Shown here in pieces: positions 21,869-34,261 of a stretch of 64,000 bases of DNA. A model generated the notes under the pieces. The model searched no databases and was not told the DNA's origin. It worked only from the letters and a program-made list of their open reading frames with translations. The stretch is from assembly GCA_947683625.1 (NCBI GenBank), contig CANTUR010000793.1, positions 310,001 to 374,000 of the forward strand, given 5' to 3'. This stretch comes from Mallotus nudiflorus. Taxonomy: Eukaryota; Streptophyta; Magnoliopsida; Malpighiales; Euphorbiaceae. The position numbers and the translations under genes are program-made. Each line of letters starts with the position of its first letter. The stretch's first letter is position 1.

Positions 21869-22741
21869 TAAGGGTGAGCAAAACCCACCCAGAATCGAAT
21901 TTTTGAACTGACCAGACGTGAAAATTGTGTTCGGTTTGGCTATCAAGTGGAGAGGTTATTCATTTTTTGTGAGGATTGAAGGGATATTCGAATTTCAATT
22001 AATGGGTCGAGGGAGGTATTTTGTTCTTAGACTTGCCCAAATTTCTAATATTGACCTTTAATTAAACAATGTTGTTTTATAACTAGGGTTAGTATACATA
22101 CATACATACATAAAACCCTAGTTGCTTCATTTTCCACTTCTCCTCTCCTCTCTTCCACTGTTCTTCCAAAGCCTTCTCTCTTCCTCTATCCTCTCTTCTT
22201 CACCTAGCATTTGTTCTACTCCTTTAACCCTTCTATCTATTCAGAACCTTATGAACCCTAGCAACTTTTGATCTTTATCTTTCTCTCCTATGTTCTCTCA
22301 ATCTCGGTTTTAGTCTCCTTTTATGTTTTTTAAATCATAGTATTCTTTTAATAGATCGCCATCTCCATTTATGATCTACTCATATGTAATACATTAAAGA
22401 TCTGCTCCTTCCTGTGTTGGGTTTTTGATATTTTCGCTATTTTTATGGTTATTTGTATAATTTTTTTATACAAATATAGTTTATATTTTAAAAAATATAA
22501 TATATGAGTATATTTATATTGCTTTGGGTAAAACATATCGTTTGATTTATGTTATATTTGTTGATTTATTGTCGATGATAATTTTTTTGTTATTTTTTAG
22601 AAAATTTTGTTATTTTGTTATTTTTTATATAATAAAATTTTTTGTTTTATATATGTTAAAATTTTTAAATTTATGTTTTCTCTTTTTTTGTATTTATTTG
22701 TGATAAATTTTTATTTTTTGAATTTTTTTGATATATGTTAA
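21869..22741 (+). mobile_element. Truncated hAT element start (left arm)
   Basis: It starts TAAGGGTGAGCAAAACCC after the 8-bp ACTGAGAA and mirrors 31360 down to about 30490. It contains a pyrimidine-rich leader (22125-22200) and AT-rich DNA. It stops at 22741, where a Tekay LTR follows; the transposase gene is not included in this arm. Confidence 0.75.
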
Positions 22742-23994
22742 TATATCTGAAATGGAGTTGTAAGTTGTAGTGCTCTGAGAGAGAGCTAGATTAGTAATTT
22801 AATAGATAGGCTACTGTGAGATAAAATTGTGTGGTAATGCTCGTGTCTTGCCTAAGAGAGGCATAACTACAAATCACTGAAATAATTTGAAAGTAAGACT
22901 TGCACTCAAATATTAAGATTTTATACTGTGAGAAACAAGTAATTTCACGTGAAGTGTATAGTAATAATGAAAGAGAATTATAACCGAACATTTAAATAAT
23001 TTTTGAACTTTATTATTGAACTTATGATGATTTTCAATAAATGAGAATTTTGCTATAAAAACTATATGCTTTGCATTCTGATATAATACCTTATGTTTAT
23101 ATTACTGTTTATGTTCAATACTATAAACCTTTATTATATTGTGTTTTCTTAGTTAATTACTAGGTAATTTCTTACAAAATTACTCACACTTACTTTTCTT
23201 GTAAAATTTCTAGTATATGTTGTATATTTTATTTTATATAGCTATAGACATTTAGATGGTGGTGTAGTGGACCACCATGACATATGAGATTACAGAGATG
23301 GAGACACAGGTGAAGTATGTCATATGTTATGACACATATGCACAGTTTGCATTCAGAATTACTATAGAGTCAATTGGGGTATATGTGAGCATTTTAGCTA
23401 TTATAGAGGAGTATATAGATTCTGTGTGTACCATTATCTAAGTCTCTTATAGGACTAATACTGGAGTTTAGGTCACTCTAACCTGGATATGAGTTTAGAT
23501 ATGTTGGGATCCATTTTTTGTCATTTTGCTAGTGGCCAAGTTTATTTCCCCCTTAGATTATGATCAACATACTTTTTGCTCAATGTTAGGAAGGGGTTGA
23601 ATTTTGTTATGGCTAGTGATATACGAGAGGATAAAGCAAATTTTGCATACTCTGATAGAGGTGCTAGAGAGAGAGGGTTATCAGAGTACATTTAGTGTAT
23701 ACTTTTTACTTATATTTTTATATAACTTGTACTCTTGTATTTGTATTAAAGATGTAAATGTTTAGGTGAAAGGACACCTTATTATGTATATATTTATGTT
23801 AGTTATGAAGTTTAATGCTACTTGCCATCTTTAAACTATTTGGGAGTTAGTGATTTTATTTCATAATTATATCTCTTTCAATTCAAGTGATATTATATTG
23901 ATAGTATACTATAATAAGTTCAGAGGTTAGCCTCAGTACTATCATCAAAGATAGGGTAATGTAATGGTAAGGTACTAGAGGAGAGGGGTGTTAC
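22742..23994 (-). repeat. Tekay-type LTR, minus orientation, truncated
   Basis: On the minus strand it begins TGTAACACCCCTCTCC at 23994, the canonical Tekay LTR start. It runs left about 1.25 kb until the inverted-repeat arm interrupts it. It directly abuts a minus-strand Tekay pol at the RNase H end (24001), so the integrase region expected between them is gone. Confidence 0.6.
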
Positions 23995-24000
23995 ACTTTC

Positions 24001-24522
24001 CTACTTAAAGCATCAACAACTTTATTGGCTTTTCTGGGATGGTAATCTATGGTACAATCATAATTCTTTAACAACTCCATCCACCTTCTTTGTCTCAAGT
24101 TTAACCTTTTTATGTTAGGATTTATTTCAGACTTTTATGGTCAGTGAAAATCTAAAATTTTTCTCGATATAAATAATGCCTCTATATTTTTAGAGCATGC
24201 ATAATTGCTGCCAATTCTATATCATGAGTTGAATAATTCAATTCATGACTCCTTAACTGTCGAGAAGCATAGGTAATGACTTTTCCATTTTGCATTAACA
24301 CACATCGCAATCCCTGTTATGATGTGTCCATAAAATTACATATCCACCATTTCTAGATGGCAAGGTTAGAACCAGTGCATAAATTAGTCTTTTCTTCAAT
24401 TCTTCAAAACTTTCCTCACATTTAGCATCCCATTTAAACATCATATTGTTCTTCATCAAGTTTGTTAATGGTTTAGCAATGATTGAAAATCCTTCAACAA
24501 AGTTCATATAATATCCAGCCAA
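24001..24522 (-). pseudogene. pol: Tekay RNase H domain pseudogene
   Basis: Minus strand: LAGYYMNFVEGFSIIAKPL and LMKNNMMFKWDAKCEESFEEL mark the RT/RNase H linker. The broken frame then reads ITYASRQLRSHELNYSTHDIELAA, IFTDHKSLK and RQRRWMELLKNYDCTIDYHP, with KANKVVDALSR at the end. The RNase H residues Asp (TDHKSL) and Glu (DIELAA) are still readable, but stops interrupt. The frame ends exactly where an LTR starts. Confidence 0.8.
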
Positions 24523-24701
24523 TCCTAAAAAACTCTATACATCTGATACATTTTTAAGGGTTCCTACTCCTTTATGGTTGTAATCTTCAAAGGATCATGT
24601 TATACACCATTTTTAGAAACAATATGCCCTAAGAATGCAATCTCTTCTAGCCAAAACTCACATTTACTAAATTTTTCATAAAACAGCCTTTTTCTTAAAA
24701 T

Positions 24702-25430
24702 CTACAACACTATTCTTAAATATTCTTCATGTTGTTCTCGAGTTCTAGAATAAATCAATATATTATCAATAATCACAATGACAAATCGATCTAGATACAT
24801 TTGGAATATTTTACTCATTAAGGACATAAAAGCAGCAGGCACATTTGTTAGTCCAAATGGCATCATAATAAATTCATAATGCCTATATTGTGTTCTAAAT
24901 GCAATCTTTGGTATGTGTGCCTCTACAATTCTCAATTGCCAATATCCTGACCTTAAATCAATTTTGGAAAACATAGTTGCTCTTTTTAACTGGTCTAACA
25001 AGTCGTCAATCCATAGCAAGGGATATTTATTCTCTATGGTAACCCAATTTAATTGCCTATAATCAATACACAATCTTAAATTGAATTCCTTCTTTTTTAT
25101 AAACAGCATTAAAGCTCCCCATAGCAATGTACTCGGTTAAATAAACCCTTTTTCTAGTTATTCTTTAAACTTGTTCTTTAATTTTCTCAATTCTAAGGGT
25201 GCCATTCTAGATGGTGCAATTGATATTGGTGCTACCATTGGTGTAGTTTCTATCTTAAAATCAATCTCTCGATGTGGAGGTAAACCTGGTAGATCTTCTG
25301 AAAATACATATGCAAATTCCTTTAATACTAGAACATCCATTACTCCTAGACTAACTTTTGATACATCCACCACATTAGCCAAATAAGCTTCACACCCCCT
25401 TTTAATCAAATGGAAAGCAGCAGTAGCCAA
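24702..25430 (-). pseudogene. pol: Tekay reverse transcriptase pseudogene
   Basis: Two adjacent minus-strand frames cover the N-terminal part (25158-25430; FAYVFSEDLPGLPPHREIDF) and the palm (24702-25127; LCIDYRQLNWVT, FSKIDLRSGYWQL, MPFGLTNVPAAF). The catalytic motif, IDDIL in relatives, reads IIDNILIYS: the second catalytic Asp has become Asn by a G-to-A change, so the enzyme would be inactive. A stop and frameshift near 25130-25157 separate the two parts. Confidence 0.85.
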
Positions 25431-25439
25431 AATTAAACA

Positions 25440-25810
25440 TGTTAGGACAATTTTTCTTTAACCCAAAAAATCTATTTTTCTCTGTTCTAAGGTCTCAATC
25501 ACTACTTCTTTTGTTTGATAGTTAACTATAGCATGATTTTTAGATAACCAATCTATTCCCAAAATAATAATAAATTCCTTAAGTTTTATCATAACTAGAC
25601 CTACATGGAATGTATTCCCATTTATTACCATAGGACAAGATTTATCTATAATTATAGTACCCCTAATAGGCATTAATACACAAATGTTATACCCCAATGT
25701 TTCTATATGGCTATAGTTTTTTAATGCAAATTCATATAAAATAAATGAATATATTGATCATGGATTACTTAATGTATAATCATTAAAACTATACATAAAG
25801 ATTGTACTAG
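25440..25810 (-). pseudogene. pol: Tekay aspartic protease pseudogene
   Basis: The minus-strand frame 25458-25697 carries FIIILGIDWLSKNHAIVNY, the conserved motif after the active site. The active-site region upstream (near 25760) has SIYSF where relatives have a DSG(A/S)THSF-type motif, and the Asp codon appears to be Asn. It lies in order between the gag zinc knuckle and the reverse transcriptase. Confidence 0.7.
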
Positions 25811-26369
25811 TCATAACATTAGATGCAGAAGGTGCTTCTTGTCTTGTCACTGCATATACTCTAGCTTAGGGCAATAATTGTTAAAGTTGGCCTATCTGTC
25901 TAGCCTATACCATATTAGAAACTCCTTGTCCCATTCCTTTACCTCTTCCTTTACTTACTCCACCCTGAGTCATATTTTCACCTATGCTACTCTACCCTCT
26001 AACTGAACTCTCACGGTCAAGTTCTTACTCCAACAGTCTCTGGTTATATGCACCAGCTTACCATAATAAAAGCAAACTACTTGCCTTGGTCCCTAACACT
26101 CTCCACTGTGAATCCTACTATATCTAGCATATAGTGTACTATAATCTCGACTAACTAAAACACCTCCCTAACCTCTCCTTACTCTAACTGTAACCACCTC
26201 GTTCACCTTTACCCTACTGTATCAGACCTACTATGCTTTACTAGTTAACTCCTCTCCGATAATATCTACTCCCTTAAAACCTAGATCCTTTAAAAGAAAT
26301 GTTTCTTCCTTTTCTTTTTGAACCACCATACTCACTTGTCATATTTTTTTCTTTGTTGACATTGCATCT
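25811..26369 (-). pseudogene. gag: Tekay gag C-terminal part with degenerate zinc knuckle
   Basis: This is the continuation of the gag interrupted by the hAT element at 26378-31360. A CCHC-like segment on the minus strand near 26040-26085 reads VCFYYGKLVHITRDCWSK; the second Cys is Tyr. Surrounding frames are full of stops. Removing the insertion places 31361 next to 26377, restoring gag order. Confidence 0.65.
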
Positions 26370-26377
26370 TTCTTAGT
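26370..26377. other. hAT target-site duplication, left copy
   Basis: TTCTTAGT pairs with TTCTCAGT at 31361-31368, one C/T difference. Eight base pairs is the hAT norm. Confidence 0.75.
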
Positions 26378-27592
26378 TAAGGGTGTGCAACAGTCAGGTT
26401 GGTCGATTTGGATGGAATTTGGATTGAAATCGATTGGTTTTAATGAAGGAAAAATTACGGCCAAACCAAATAGATTTGAAAGACAAAATTGAAATTTCGG
26501 AAGCTAAAATTAGTTGGGTCTAGTTAGATAGAAAATCGATTTTGGCTGTTAGGATGGGCCCTTTTTTAGGCTCAAATACAAAAATAAATACACTAAATAT
26601 TCATTCCGTTAATCATTTTGGGTCAAGCCCAATTAGTTACATTGTACAAAATACATTTATAATTCTATAACTAACTTAAATACAATAAATAATAACCTAT
26701 AGTTAATACAAAAAATAATATGCAAGAAAATGCACTACTATTCTACATACAAAAAATTAAGCTGAAAAAATTATAGGCTCAGGGTTCCACCCTATAACTA
26801 GAATATATAAAAAGCAAAATCTGTGCAAAAACCTCTAAAAAAATTACTGCATAAATCCTAAAAAATGCAACTGTACTAGGTTCAAAAAAAAGAGTTGATG
26901 TTCGCCTAAAGATTAAAAGGAATAGTACCACACAAAATCAATTAGAACAAAATTAATGTTCCAATATATAATAAGGGTACTTAATAAAAAAAACTAGGAA
27001 AGAAGGCTTAGGATGCTTATTTGCATAAAGCATTTATAATATGACCACATTGTTGTTAGCGAGGAAATAGCTACCTAGTCAAATAAGGCAAGTACTTTAA
27101 CATATTTAAAAAATGCAGGGTAGAAACATCATCGCTGCTAAAAAAACACAGAACAAGAGGTTCAAAATTAAGCATTTACACTTCACGTTAAGAATGTAGC
27201 CATATTTATAATAAATAAACAAAAATAAAAGCCACCAAAGAAATTTAAGCATGCATTCATTGAAGATTATATAATCCTAGGGTAGAAGTATCATCATTGC
27301 CTCTGTTCTATGCACACATATATAGTTACTAGAATAACAACACAAACACAAGTACCTCAACCATTAAAAAAAGGCACTTCATGTTATGTTGGTCCTAGAT
27401 AGTACACATACAAAGCTTTCACTATTTTAAAAAAAGGTAGGTAACTTTAGCAAATAAAATAGGCATATATTAAGAGAATAATAGAGTAATTATCATCAGT
27501 GAGCAATTTAACTACGCTAAAGAAGGGCCACTGCCAACTAGATCAAGATCTGTCAAGAAAATAGAAGAAGAGAATTAGAATTTAATCAAACA
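26378..27592 (-). other. 3' non-coding part of the hAT element
   Basis: AT-rich DNA between the transposase stop and the terminal repeat. It has no open frame of interest and no tandem array. Confidence 0.6.
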
Positions 27593-29742
27593 TTACATAA
27601 ATATTATAAAAAATGCAAGTAATTTATAAATTAAATTAAAAACATAACCTTTTTCAAAAGCCTTCAAATCCTCTAGAGTTTCTTCTACCATAATAGTCTG
27701 GTTTGGCATTTTAATCCAATTTTGTGAACATATCAAAGCTTTCACTATTTTTGGAGTTAATGAACTTTGGAAAGCATCAAGAACTTTACCTCTAATCCTG
27801 AATGCAAACTCAGAAACCACAATAGAAACAGGAACAGCTAGAACATCTCTAGCCATATAAGACAGAATTGGAAAAATCTCAAAATTCAACTTCCACCATC
27901 TGAGGATATTAAAAGTTCCCTCATCTTTTAGAACAGCCTTATTAAGATAAAATTCAAGTTCAAATCTTTTAATTCCACCCAAACCAAAATCAAACTTATG
28001 ATTTTTTAATCTTTCTTTCATTAAAGACATAGTGTTTCTAGAAAGAGGCAATTGAGGTTCAAAATTTGTTTGGCTAGATTGAGTACCAACAATAGACTCA
28101 AAGGTAAAAGAGATGCCATAAGTTGACAAATAATCATCAAATAACATACTGACATCAGACTTCATATTCAAATACAGGGTGCTTCCTAGTAGTGGACTAT
28201 ACATTTATGAATAGAGAATTCAAAAAATTCAAGTTTATATCGAGGATCAAGGATTGTAGTAAAAAAATAATAGAGTTCATTTTTTCTAGATCTCCCCAAT
28301 ATTTTTCAAATTTATGCTTCATGTTTTTGCCTATGCAATTAACAAAGAGATCAAAAGATGTTTACATATCAATCAGCATGCAATTGAAATCATAAATTTC
28401 AGAAAATAAGCTATTTGCAATCACATAATTTGAACTAGAAATTCTTAGTGTGATATCAAAGAAAAGTTTTAACATGTAAACCATTCGATTTACACACTGC
28501 CAGTCAAAAAAATATAGGATATCATCCTTTAAATCATGTCTGAAAAAAGATTTAGTTTCTTTATATTTTTCAAAAGTCCTCTCAAATAAATAAGCAGTTT
28601 TAAGCATTAAGTAGGTGGAGTTCTACCTAGTAAGGACATCAAGGGACAATGAGCATTTGGACTTGATACCTAGCAGATCATATAGCTTTCTAAATTTTCT
28701 TAATCTAGCAGGTGAGTTTCTAATGTATCTAACTAACTCCATTACCTTTTTAATAGAAGAATTAACTTCTTTCAACCCATCATTCACAATGAGGTTCAAG
28801 ATGTGAGCTGTATATCTTATATAGAGGAATTTCAATCTACCAGCAGAGGCACCTTAACTTAACATTTTCTTTCTAAAGTACCCCACAGCAATGTCATTAG
28901 AGGATGCATTATCCATTGTCATAGAGAACACATTTCTAATCCCCCACTTAATTAAAAAATTCTCTAATGACTTAGAGATGTATTCCCCCATATAAAAGGT
29001 AACAAAAAAAAACATATTATCTGTTTGTGCAAATTCCACCCATTATCTATATAGTGAGCAATCACACACATATAATTGACTCTTTGAATTGATGTCTAAG
29101 AATCAATAGTGATACTGATTCTTTGACAATGTGACTTAAAGAAACTTTTAAGCTTTACCCTCTTATTAGCAAAAATTGAAAAATAGTCCCTATTTATAGT
29201 CCACCTATATGGTATTTTAAAGCAAGGACAAGCAGCAAACATGAACTTGTTAAACCCACCCCCTTTTACAAATTTAAATGCAATTCATCAGTAATTACCA
29301 TTTACATAAGTGAATTTCTAATAGTTTCTTACTCAAATTTCCAAGTCCATAAAACAACAAACTCAGTATTTTCATGTGCTCCTACCCTAACAGATTACAA
29401 AGTTAACCATGATTGAAAACTATTTATAGAATGTGAAAATTTCAAACAATTCAAGACATGGTTTTTTAATGATGAAGTGCCATGTTTTTTAAAGTGTGCA
29501 TTATAGGTTGCAGAGCAATAGACACATTTACCCTTGATGACAACACCTTTATCATCCTTAATTCTCTCAAAGTATTACCAAACTTTGAATTTTAGTTCAT
29601 TATCCTTTCATTTTTTAACAATAACTTAAGGCTGAGGCTCAATCTATGTCTGCTCAATAGTAGGAACACTTGGGGCTTCTACCACCACCTCAGGGTTCGA
29701 ACCAGTGGTATTCTTATTACCACTGGTATTAGCCATCTCCAT
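27593..29742 (-). pseudogene. RICESLEEPER-type hAT transposase pseudogene
   Basis: The minus-strand start at 29742 reads MEMANTSGNKNTTGSNPEVV. A BED zinc finger follows at about 29460-29540 (GKCVYCSATYNAHFKKHGTS then LKNHVLNC). The catalytic region is spread over broken frames: FSMTMDNASSNDIAV (28870-28920), YTAHILNLIVNDGL (28770-28810) and the 28362-28607 segment. The last frame, 27593-28204, has the hAT C-terminal dimerisation domain: LRWWKLNFEIFPILSYMARD and SSLTPKIVKALICSQNWI, with VVSEFAFRIRGKVLD where ASESAFSTGGRVLD is usual. At about 2.1 kb the length matches an intact gene, so decay is mainly by point changes and small frameshifts. Confidence 0.9.
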
Positions 29743-31360
29743 TATTGATATAAAATAGATAAAACAAAAAAAGGAATCAGTTTAGAGGTTAAAAAAATTG
29801 CACATCACAGTAAAACATAAAAAAAATAAAATGAAGTGACTGCTCAATACCTTTATATTGTTGCAAAGGCAATATTAAGAATTTAAGATCGCAGTGAGTC
29901 AGTGACTGCTTCCACCTATTTTACTTTAAAAGTTAAAAAGTTATAACTTCATGTAAAAGCTTATGCTTCCACCCCTTTATTTTTGTTATAACTTTAAGCT
30001 TCCACCACTAGAAACTTTAAATACATACAACACAAGACAGAGCAACAAAAACAAAAAAATTATTTACACATTATTAACATAAATCAATATTAACACAAAC
30101 TCTTAAATAAATAAATATGAACAAAAATAACAAACATAATTTGTGAACAAAATCCAATAATCTTTTCAAAAAAATAACACATTTAATCTAAAAATTATTT
30201 ATAATGCACATATCAAAAACGATAAAAAAATAAAAAAATTATGAAATTAACTAAAATACTTTTACAACTAAAAATTAAAAAAATTATGGATCTATAAACA
30301 AATACCTTTTTTATATACATGCATGTTAAACTGAAGAAAAAATCATCAAAAATTAATAATTTTTTATAAATAATTACAAAAATTATCATCCAGTATATAT
30401 CTATATAAAATAACATATATAACACAAAAAAATTTACACATATAAAACAAAATTACAAAAAATAAAAATACATAGATCTAAACATATATATATATATATA
30501 TAAACACAAATCAAAAAAATTCAAAAAATAAAAATTTATCACAAATAAATAAAGAGAAAAACATAGATCTAAAAATTTTAACATATATAAAACAAAAAAT
30601 TTTATTCATATAAAAAATAACAAAATTTTCTAAAAAATAACAAAAAAAATTATCATCAACAAAATATCAACAAATATAACATAAATCAAAGGATATACTT
30701 TACCCAAAACAATATAAATATACTCATATATTATATTTTTTAAAATATAAACAATATTTGTATAAAAAAATTATACAAATAACCATAAAAAATAGTAAAA
30801 ATATCAAAAACCCAACACAGGAAGGAGCAGATCTTTAATGTATTACTTATAAATAGATCATCAATGGAGATGGCGATCTATTAAAAAAAATACTACGATT
30901 TAAAAAACATGAAAGCAGACTAAAATCGAGATTGAGAGAACATAGAAGAGAAAGATAAAGATCAAGAGTTGCTAGGGTTCATAAGGTTCAGAATAGACAG
31001 AAGGGTTAGAGGAGTAGAACATATGTTAGGTGAAGAAGAGAGGACAGAGGAAGAGAGAAGGCTTTGGAAGAATAGTGGAAGAGAGGAGAGGAGGAGTGGA
31101 AAATGAAGGAACTAGGGTTTTATGTATATATGTATACTAATCCTAGTTATAAAACAACATTGTTTAATTAAATGTCAATATCAGAAATTCAGGCAGGTCT
31201 AGGAACAAAATACCTCCCTCGACCCATTAATTGAAATTTGAATATCCTTTTAATCCTCACCAAAACTAAATAACCTCTCCACTTGATAGCCAAACTGAAC
31301 ACAATTTTTAGGTTTGGTCAGTTCAAAAATTTGATTCTGGGTGGGTTTTGCTCACCCCTA
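29743..31360 (-). other. 5' non-coding region of the hAT element
   Basis: Very A-rich on the plus strand (29990-30780). A purine-rich stretch at 31020-31105 would read as a CT-rich leader on the minus strand. It includes an (AT)n run at 30485-30502 and the right terminal repeat. Confidence 0.55.
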
Positions 31361-31368
31361 TTCTCAGT
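31361..31368. other. hAT target-site duplication, right copy
   Basis: TTCTCAGT, matching 26370-26377 with one transition. Its complement ACTGAGAA is found at 21861-21868 beside the left-arm copy. Confidence 0.75.
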
Positions 31369-32127
31369 CAAATACTCTTCCACCCTCAGTGAAACCTCTA
31401 ATAAAGCACTATAACTTTATGGCTTTAAGGAAATATTTTCTCGGATATCCATTCTCAACCCCTTCTCAAACTGTCTATATTGTACATCCTTTATAGCCAC
31501 TTCTTCTAATGCATACTTTGATAACCAAGAGAATTACATATCATATTATGGTACTATCATGTTTCCTTGTTCTAAGCTCAGAAACTCTATTTTCTTTTTA
31601 TCTTTATACATTGATGGTGTTTATTTATTTGTAAATTATCTGAGAAATTCATCCCAAGTCAAGGTCATAGGTCTATTTTTACTTCCTAGAATCATATCCC
31701 ACCAATCTGAGGTTGATTTCCTCAATAATGATACAACATATTTTAGCTTTTGCTCTGATGTGCAATCCAACCTATCCATCACCCTATCTATTTCTTGTAA
31801 CCATTCTTCTACTACCTCAGGATCGATAGTTTCCTCAGATTCTATAGCTCTTTATTTTCCCAGCATGTTATAAGTTTTGTCTTTAGCCTTTGTTTCTCTA
31901 GCTTTTGCCATTGGTTGCATTACTAGTTATTGGACTGGTTAAATGGCTACTCAATTAACTATTTGTACCACTGGCTGTATAACTTGTTACAAAGACTCAA
32001 TAAATTGCTATATTACTAATGGTAATTCCTAAGCTAGTTGTAGTGGTACAATTGTATGCTCAACTCCATGCAAAGACTCAGACTTACTTGGGTCAACAAG
32101 ATCCGTAGTTAGACCCTCCCTATTCAT
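31369..32127 (-). pseudogene. gag: Tekay-type gag pseudogene (right arm)
   Basis: The minus-strand start at 32127 matches 21104 of the other arm. The core (31560-31850) encodes the same gag segment as the left arm, with SEQKLKYVVSLLRKST-type sequence recognisable on the minus strand. It is interrupted by the hAT element at 31360 and continues at 26369. Several stops are present. Confidence 0.75.
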
Positions 32128-32230
32128 CCTATTCAAAATACAAACACTTAGTCTTATTTCTTAACACTTATATGTATTCCTAACATGTATATGCATTCAT
32201 ATTTCTATCCTAAGGGATTTTAAACTATGC

Positions 32231-32240
32231 ATTGATACCA
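32231..32240 (-). promoter_or_regulatory. Tekay primer-binding site, right arm
   Basis: On the minus strand it reads TGGTATCAAT, mirroring 20991-21000. It lies just upstream of gag, after the LTR end near 32246. Confidence 0.6.
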
Positions 32241-34261
32241 CTAAATATGACACCTGTTAAAGATGTTAGACATACATTGTATGAAAATGATGAATGCATA
32301 ACATATCCATTAATGTCTAACTTTAGCTCACAAGTCAATATATGCACACGTAAAAAGAGCTTACAACATCAAGTAGCTCACATTATTCCTTATGTTATAC
32401 ACATACAATACGCTAGCCTTAATACAAGATAACTAAATTCAATAGGAACGTCATGTTTAAAAAAAAAATTGAGGATGACCCCCTATTTACCCACCTGACA
32501 CAATGCTAGTGCAACTGATGCAAATGTTTCTTTAAGACCAACTATAGTTCTTCTAATCTTGAAAAATAATAGATGAGTGAGCCTGCAACTTAATAAATGA
32601 ATAGTATAATATCCTATGAAATATAACGCACCCAAGGATGTAATATTATCGATTATAATCCATTCAGTGTTTAACTATGAACTCATATCATGCACATAAT
32701 CATAGTAGAATAGTGTTTTTTTTGGATAACAATGAACTTATGAATTATATGTAAAATCAAAGCTTTTTTTAATTATTCATAAATCCTCATACACACACAG
32801 CCTGCCATCAGGGTATTAAAAAATTTCCAATAATGTGCGTATCAAAATTTTTATAACGGAAAACAGAGGAGGCAATATGAGATTTTGCCAGATCGGAAAG
32901 GGTATATATGGCTTAATGGATTTAGTGGATGAACCGGCCATGATACTAGCTGAATCGACCATAACGACTGTTATTTGCCATTTTGTAAGGTGCATCAATT
33001 GATACTGTCCAAACATTAAGAAAAATGAAGAAAAAGAAGAAGAGCTTATAGCCCAAGAAGAAGAAGAACCTACAGCCTAAGAAGAAAATGAAGAAAAAGA
33101 AAAAGAAGAATGAGCCTAAGAAAAAGAAGTAGCCAAAAAGGGAATTTTGGGCCCTATTGTTTAGTTTCTTTGTATTTGTTTTTAATATAATTACTTTGTA
33201 ATTAGTTGGTAAAATAAAATTATTTTTTTCAAATGAGTAAAACAAATTTAACAGTGTAGTTATTTTTTAAAGACTATTGTAAATAAATACAATTTGAAAT
33301 TTTTTCAGATTATTTTTAATTGTAGTTATCAATGTATTTGTTAAACCATTTATAATGATATTTAATGTAATTTTTAAATTTTTAATTTATTTGTGAAAAA
33401 TTATTGTTATTTGTGTGTGTGTGTGTATTTATATATATATCTTCTTAATTATATATATTCATTTTTTATATTGTATAAATAATTACAATAGACAAATTAT
33501 TGGAAGAAGGAACAATTATATAGATTCTTTTCCAAAACATGCAAACTTCATGGAGATAAAATTACATAGAAATTATTGATACCATACAAACCTAGATGGA
33601 CAAAATTCAATCAAGTGAATGTCTTCAATTTTTCAATCATTGCAAGTTGTGACTATACTATTAAAAATTAGAATGATACAAAGCAAATAATAACTAAAAG
33701 TTGCATAGATATTTTTTTTATTTCCAAGCTGTAGAACACTTGTTGGTACTTGGTTAGCCAAAGAGCACATCTATAAATTTCTACCTCCTTTAAGTTTTAG
33801 AGAAAACTTTAAAAAAAAATTTATAAACAATTTTAAAAAATTATGGTATGTACATACTTAAAAGTATTTGTATGTGTGTATGTGTGTGTGTGTGTGTGTG
33901 TGTATGTGTGTGTGTGTATATATATATATATTATTCACAAGGGGCAACTTAATCCTTTTCCCTAGTGATCCTAGATAAGGGAACCCTAGAAGAGCCACCA
34001 ACTCCAACTATTGTCCATGTATGATCCATACTATATCTGACCAACTATCCATCCTCTACATTCTTGACAGCCCATCTTTGTCTCAATATAGTCTTTCTAT
34101 GGCATGTTTCGGTCCTCTTCCCCATTATTTAGAAAAAGCATGCCACCAATTTAGGTATAAGATACAATCATTACTGTCTGGACAATTAGTGTCTATATCT
34201 GTGTGTGTGTGTGTGTGTGTGTATGTTTATTTTTTCTTTATGCAGATTTGTTAATATGAAA
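32241..34261. other. Right-arm non-coding part: Tekay LTR end, hAT 5' region, microsatellites
   Basis: It mirrors 19063-20985. It contains TG-rich microsatellites (33411-33428, 33875-33935, 34200-34222) and a purine tract (33020-33130). The block about 33300-33870 occurs a third time at 39322-39965. There is no gene. Confidence 0.55.

Larger units (their letters stand above)
17341..22741. repeat. Left arm of a giant inverted repeat
   Basis: This arm is the reverse complement, with scattered differences, of about 30490-35980. Shared content in order is: DUF659 hAT transposase fragment; TG/TA microsatellite region; lysine/glutamate-codon-rich tract near 20100; Tekay LTR end and primer site; gag; and the beginning of a second hAT element inserted in gag with the same target duplication. 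Identity looks about 90-95% by eye. The left end abuts a Tat LTR fragment and the right end abuts a Tekay LTR. Confidence 0.85.
22742..30489. other. Spacer between the two arms of the giant inverted repeat
   Basis: The spacer holds the Tekay LTR, the Tekay pol remnant and most of a full-length hAT element. It is not duplicated on the left side, so the inverted copy stopped inside the hAT element. Confidence 0.7.
26378..31360 (-). mobile_element. Complete-length hAT transposon (4983 bp) inserted in Tekay gag
   Basis: The terminal inverted repeats are TAAGGGTGTGCAA at 26378 and TAGGGGTGAGCAA read inward from 31360 (11 of 13 alike). Both sides carry the 8-bp duplication. A RICESLEEPER/ZBED-type transposase pseudogene runs on the minus strand. 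The first 870 bp (31360 leftward) recur inverted at 21869-22741. Confidence 0.85.
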
